Positions 59,972 through 64,000 of a stretch of DNA of 64,000 nucleotides are shown piece after piece. Under the pieces are notes generated by a model. It had not been told where the DNA came from, ran no database searches, and saw only the letters and a program-made list of their open reading frames with translations. The DNA comes from Pleurodeles waltl. Lineage: Eukaryota; Chordata; Amphibia; Caudata; Salamandridae. A program made the position numbers and the translations under genes. Position 1 is the first letter of the stretch; every line of letters starts with the position of its first letter. The stretch spans positions 167,083,486-167,147,485 of the forward strand of contig NC_090450.1 of NCBI RefSeq assembly GCF_031143425.1, in the 5' to 3' direction.

Positions 59972-59988
59972 GGGCTGGGGGGGGGGTT
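59972..59988 (+). promoter_or_regulatory. Polypurine tract
   Basis: GGGCTGGGGGGGGG then TTG immediately before the 3' LTR; the expected site for plus-strand priming. Confidence 0.75.
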
Positions 59989-62478
59989 GTGTGGGAAAAC
60001 AGGGCTGATTGCAGAGGCCCCCTAACTTTTTGCCCCCATTTTCCACTTTATGCTGGTGTTTTCCTGACTCTGATGGTGCCCTGGGTACTGCTAACCAGTC
60101 CCAGGGCCTGTGCTCTGTGTAAAATGGATATGCAAGTTAGGCTAATTATAATTGGCTAAGTCAACCTACCTATAAGTCCCTAGTATATGGTAGGGCATGT
60201 AGGTTTAGGGACCACAGCATAGGTGGTGCACACCTAGGTGCACTGCTGAGGTGCCCAGTGTCATTTTAAAGGCAGGCCTGCCTTGCTGGCTGCCTTTAAA
60301 TTAAAGTTATATGCAATTTCGACTTTGGAATTAAAGGTACTTCCAAAGTCTTAAACTACCTTATTTTTACATATAAGTCACCCCTAAGGTGTGCCCTATG
60401 TGCCCCTAGGGCTGGGTGCCATGTAACTATAAGCAGGGACTTTATAAAAATAGATTTATAAGCCCTGGTGAGGTAAAAACAGCCAAATTTGTTTTTCCCT
60501 CATTGAAGTAAATGGCCTTCATAGGCTAGAATGGGCAGACTTTATTTTAAATTTTAAAGTCTCCTTAAATGTTACATACCAAGAATTTGGTATCAAATTA
60601 ATTGTTGTAATAAATCCCACAACTTCCAGTTGTTGGATTTAATATAACTTGTTCAGGTAAAAAGTTTAGACTTTACCTAAAAAGTTGCCAATTTCAGCTC
60701 TGCATTGTTTTTGCTGCTGTGCTCTGATTGGCCAGCCTGCAGCAGCTTCTGCCAGGCTACCTTGATTAGGTGTGAAGTGGCCTGGCTTCACACAAAGGAA
60801 TGTGCTTGGGGGAGAGAATCTCCCCTCAGCAGATGGTGAGGCAGGAAGGGGGAGGGCTGCCAAACTGGTCTTCAAAGGCAGAGAAGGACATATGGAGCAC
60901 CCAGCAACACCCCCACATCCTGCAACCCCAGCCAACTAGGTGCCCCCTTGATTAGATTAGGAGAGGGCAGGAGAGGGGTGTGTTTATGATTTTTAGCCAC
61001 ACCAGTGGGTGGGCTCAGCCAGATGTAACCTCCAAAAATCAGATTCAGCCATGTTGGATTTTTGGAGACAGTTGCCTTTTTGGATGGATTTTTGCCACAC
61101 TTCCCAGGAAGTGGTCATCACAGGGGGACGACCCTGTACCTGATTGGAGAACCAGGGCCCCCCTGCTTTTCACCCAGGAGCAAGGATAAAACTGGCAGAC
61201 CTGCACCCACGCCTCAGATCCCCTCCAGAATTCAACAAGAAAGGAACTAAAGAAGAAGAAGGACTGCCCTGCTGGACCCCTGGCCTGCACCTGGAACCTG
61301 CACTCAGAAGGACTGCACCAGCTGCACACTTGGGCTTCACCACAAGAAGGACTTTGCCTGGCTTCAACTGGTTCAAGGAGGGACTCCCTGTTTGCTACAG
61401 GTGAAAAATTGCTAACCAGAGTCCCTTGCACCAACTCCTGAAGAAAGCGACCAGCTGACCACTGTCCAGTGGCCAAAAAGGAGTTTGCGCCAGGTGCATT
61501 CTGGGAGTTGAAGTCCGCACCCCCCAAGGACCATCACAGAACTTCTGGACCCTTGGGGTGAGCTGTGGACCCCAAAAGAACCTTAAAAGAACATCTGGGT
61601 GAAGCCCCAGAAGTTTGGAAAAGATTTGAGAATTTTTGGAAAAAAGCTCTAGAGAGGGACCGACCCGCCGTGGAAATTCTAGCCGGCTTGCCTCAACCGC
61701 GACCCGGCCTGACTTCGTGGTTCGTCCCGGTAAAGAAAACCATCCAAAAAAGAGACTAAGTCCGAAGGTAAAAAGTTGACCGGGACCTCCCAGCCATCGT
61801 ATCCGAGAAGGGCTCCATGGACGTCGGATCAAGATCCAGGTTTACCCCGGTCGAAGGATTTTCATCTCGAAAAAATGACTAAGTCCGAAGGTAAAAGTCT
61901 CCACCGAGGAAACCCACATCGCGTATCCGGACAAGGGCTCCAGGAGGTCGGATTCAACTGGCAGGTTCGTCCCGGTGAAGAAAAACTTCAAAATAAAGAC
62001 TAAGTCAGAAGGTAACTTTTTAACCGAGGCCTCCCGCGACCTGTAGCCGAGCAGGGCTCCATCGCGGTCGGCCTGAAAGTTTGACTTTGCCCCGGTTGAG
62101 GTGCAACCAGATGACCCGATTGGCGCTTTTTGTTTCTAAGCGCTAGAAAAGTAATAATTCTTTAAAAATTCATATCTCCGGTTCCCCTGAACCGATTTTA
62201 ATCGTTTTTGTGTCATTTTAAACATAAAAATATAAACTATTTTTATAAATTGGTTTTGGATTTTTAAACTGTTTCCTGTGTTTTATTTAATTACTGTTTT
62301 GTGATATTTGAATGCTTTACACTTTGTCTCCTAAGTTAAGCCTTGACGCTTGTTGCCAAGCTACCAAGGGTTGAGCTGGGATTAATTTACTGAGACCTAA
62401 CTGTACCTATGTGGAGGTTAGTGGCTTGTTGCTAGGTGTAGGTACCTACCTGCCCTACCAATAACCCATTTTCCAACA
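59989..62478 (+). repeat. Gypsy 3' LTR
   Basis: 2,490 bp, nearly identical to the 5' LTR and carrying the 12-base insert described there. Confidence 0.92.
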
Positions 62479-62686
62479 CCACACCTTCCAGTTTGCGACC
62501 CACCGCCGATATCTCCTGTAGTATGCGTTCCATTGACGCTCCATGTACGTCTTCTGTCATGTTGGCATGCGGGGGAGGTAGAGGGTCCGTGTCAGGGGAG
62601 TATTTCTGTTGACGCAGGGCTTTGGAGAAGAGTAGTTGGCGGGCTGGTTTACCCGATGCTTTACCCGCCATCTTGCCCCTGGGCAT
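62479..62686 (-). pseudogene. L1 ORF1, N-terminal part, cut by the Gypsy insertion
   Basis: The ATG at 62,686 opens MPRGKMAGKASGKPARQLLF, a basic N-terminus, followed by a helical start (MERILQEISAVGRKLEGV). The frame runs into the target duplication at 62,479. Its continuation is at 54,789 and below; removing the Gypsy element and one duplication restores the same frame across the junction, so the L1 ORF1 was continuous there before insertion. Confidence 0.85.
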
Positions 62687-64000
62687 TGCAGATTTCCCTG
62701 TGCTGATAAAGGTCTGGCGGATGCCTGTCCGTGTCTCAGGTAGAGCGGCGAGTGTAGACGTAAGGGTAGCGGAGGGGGGGTGGGGAGGAGAGAGAGAAGG
62801 GCTCTGGTTAGTCAGTAGATTCGGGTGGGTACCGATTGATCTCGTAGAGCGACCTCAGAGAGCAGGTGACCAGATGTTTGAGCAGGATGTAAATCCGGGT
62901 ACTGACGCTATGTCAGATAGTGTCTCACTGTGCCGTGTCAGGACCATGTGAGGGTGAGGCTCCCTGCTACTCTCTAGCCTCCATGTTGGCCTGGGGGTCC
63001 ACGAAGAGAGAGGAAGGGTAAGGGGGGAGAGGATAGGGTGCGCCCACCTGGACTGGCCTGCTGGCTGCTTGAAGGCACTTGTGTGGATATCTCCAACCGT
63101 CTTCTCTTCTTTCATGCTCCCCCTCTGTCTATCTCTCCCTCCTCCCTCTTGTGCTTTATTTGCATTGTTCCTGTGTCGTTACTATTGTCGTTAGTTACTC
63201 CCCACCTTTTTTGTGTTGTTAACTGGGTCCGTTGCGGCTCTTGGGTCTCCTTGCACTCTGTACCTTGTTGGTTCTTACTTTGTTGTAATTAGTATTGTCC
63301 TTTCGTTTTTATTTTGGTTCATTTTTTTTCCCCTCTTTTGGTCGTCTCCCCCCCGTTTTCCCTCCTTCACTGTTCATTTATTTCCTTCTCTCCTTCTTTT
63401 CCCCCTTGTCTGCTGTTTCCCTTTTCTTCTCTTTTTCCTTCCTGTTCCTTCTCTTCCCCTTCTTCCCTGTCCCTACCAGCACTGTCCCCGTTGCCCCTGT
63501 GCCTCTGCCCTCTGTGGGGCTTCTCCCTCTCTCGTGAGCCTCCTTTATTGAGTGTGGAGGCAGGGGGTGGGGGCAGCCGTCGCAGGGGCTCTGGAGGTGG
63601 GGCCCCCAGTCTCCAGCTGGGTAGGAGAAGGGAGTAGGAGAGCTCCTCACGTTTTGTCTCACCCAAGGGAGGGGGGTCCAGGGAGAGAAGGAGAGGCGTG
63701 TCACCAATGCCGGGCCTCCTCTCCTTCTAGGCCGCAGCGTTAATTTTTCTCCCTCCCTCCGGCCCAGGTCAGCGAGGATGGGTGGGCGGGGCTCTGGGTG
63801 CTCGTCGGCCCTGGCGACCGTGGCGATATAATCAGCGGAGACATAAACATAAACAGAGGGGCGCATCTCTCACCCGCGGTCCCCTCTGGGGGACGTGCCT
63901 CTCCACGTCCGGTTTCTTCTCCACTCAAGGCCGCTGCTTGGGATCCTGCTGCGGGCCTCGGTCTCGCCCTCTTCGCTCCACATGGTGTTTCTGGGGAGGG
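62687..64000 (-). promoter_or_regulatory. L1 5' UTR / internal promoter region (partial)
   Basis: A 1.3 kb GC-rich and, in L1 sense, purine-rich leader upstream of the ORF1 ATG, with a G/A-rich tract at 63,300-63,480 (pyrimidine-rich on +). L1 elements have internal promoters here; no individual site is claimed. It continues beyond the window. Confidence 0.65.

Larger units (their letters stand above)
54795..62478 (+). mobile_element. Ty3/Gypsy LTR element, Gag-protease only, 7,684 bp
   Basis: LTRs of 2,479 and 2,490 bp begin TGTGGGAAAA and end TTTTCCAGCA / TTTTCCAACA, flanked by the CCACA duplication. The 2.7 kb interior holds a primer binding site, one 588-codon Gag-protease frame, a membrane-segment ORF and a polypurine tract. 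Reverse transcriptase, RNase H and integrase are entirely absent, so this is a nonautonomous (TR-GAG-like) derivative. About 20-25 substitutions and one 12-base indel distinguish the LTRs by eye, so the insertion is young. It interrupts ORF1 of the L1. Confidence 0.92.
47912..64000 (-). mobile_element. L1-like LINE, nearly complete, with two nested insertions
   Basis: The element is read on the minus strand. From right to left it shows a GC-rich 5' UTR (64,000-62,687, continuing past the window), ORF1, a spacer, ORF2 (endonuclease and RT), a 3' UTR and an A-rich end (T-rich on + at 47,912-47,931). Removing the Gypsy and hAT insertions leaves about 8.2 kb. The protein order and motifs are those of the L1/Tx1 group. 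Stops and frameshifts in both ORFs make it inactive. It inserted into dispersed repeat copy B. Confidence 0.85.

Noticed and set aside
59831..60046. Minus-strand frames inside both LTRs (for example the 160- and 145-codon frames at 55.8-56.6 and 61.0-61.8 kb)
   Set aside because: They are present twice because the LTR is duplicated and show no domain; treated as shadows.
63040..63640. Hydrophobic frames at 63.0-63.6 kb as a membrane protein
   Set aside because: Composed of translated T/C-rich L1 5' UTR on the antisense strand; no start context or family match.
1..64000. tRNA, rRNA or mitochondrial insertions
   Set aside because: None of the diagnostic conserved blocks was found on reading; short B-box-like words are too weak to call.

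Overview
This window looks like intergenic DNA from a very large vertebrate genome, most likely a salamander or newt. I infer this from the near-continuous transposon content and from several repeat families (PIF/Harbinger elements with GGGGGTCATTAC termini, 2 to 2.5 kb Ty3/Gypsy LTRs, Penelope-like elements, L1-like LINEs) that match my recollection of urodele genomes. No host exon, rRNA or tRNA gene was recognised. Almost every coding segment belongs to a mobile element, and most are broken.

Layout. 1-456 is the inverted 5' part of a Gypsy LTR. 0.8-22.4 kb is dominated by decayed PIF/Harbinger DNA: a nonautonomous GC-rich fragment (about 0.82-1.42 kb), a Myb-like-partner C-terminal exon (2.2-3.0 kb, + strand), and a nuclease gene on the minus strand (13.4-22.0 kb). 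The nuclease intron was invaded by a 6 kb Penelope-like element (14,704-20,699), which has terminal repeats, RT and GIY-YIG remnants and a hammerhead-like fold. A second Harbinger element is bounded by matching termini at 22,718 and 30,393. It carries a broken nuclease, a broken Myb-like gene, a second Myb-like gene with an intact two-exon reading frame (483 aa), and several tandem arrays. 30.4-47.9 kb holds a LINE 3' scrap, a 45-bp minisatellite, two copies of one dispersed repeat family, a solo Gypsy LTR (about 35.9-38.1 kb) and an older LTR pair in inverted orientation (about 40.6-43.5 kb).

From 47.9 kb to the window end lies one minus-strand L1-like LINE with its 5' UTR at the right edge. 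It contains two later insertions with perfect target-site duplications: a 215-bp hAT-type element (53,494-53,708, 8-bp TSD) and a 7.7 kb Ty3/Gypsy element (54,795-62,478, 5-bp TSD) that splits L1 ORF1. The Gypsy element is the youngest object here (LTRs about 1 percent diverged by eye). It has an intact 588-aa Gag-protease reading frame but no reverse transcriptase, RNase H or integrase, so it would need proteins from another element.

The most noteworthy items are this Gag-only LTR element with a SAP-like plus SCAN-like Gag and CpG-rich tandem repeats in its LTRs, the Harbinger element with two Myb-like genes flanking one nuclease, and the hammerhead-like motif of the Penelope element.
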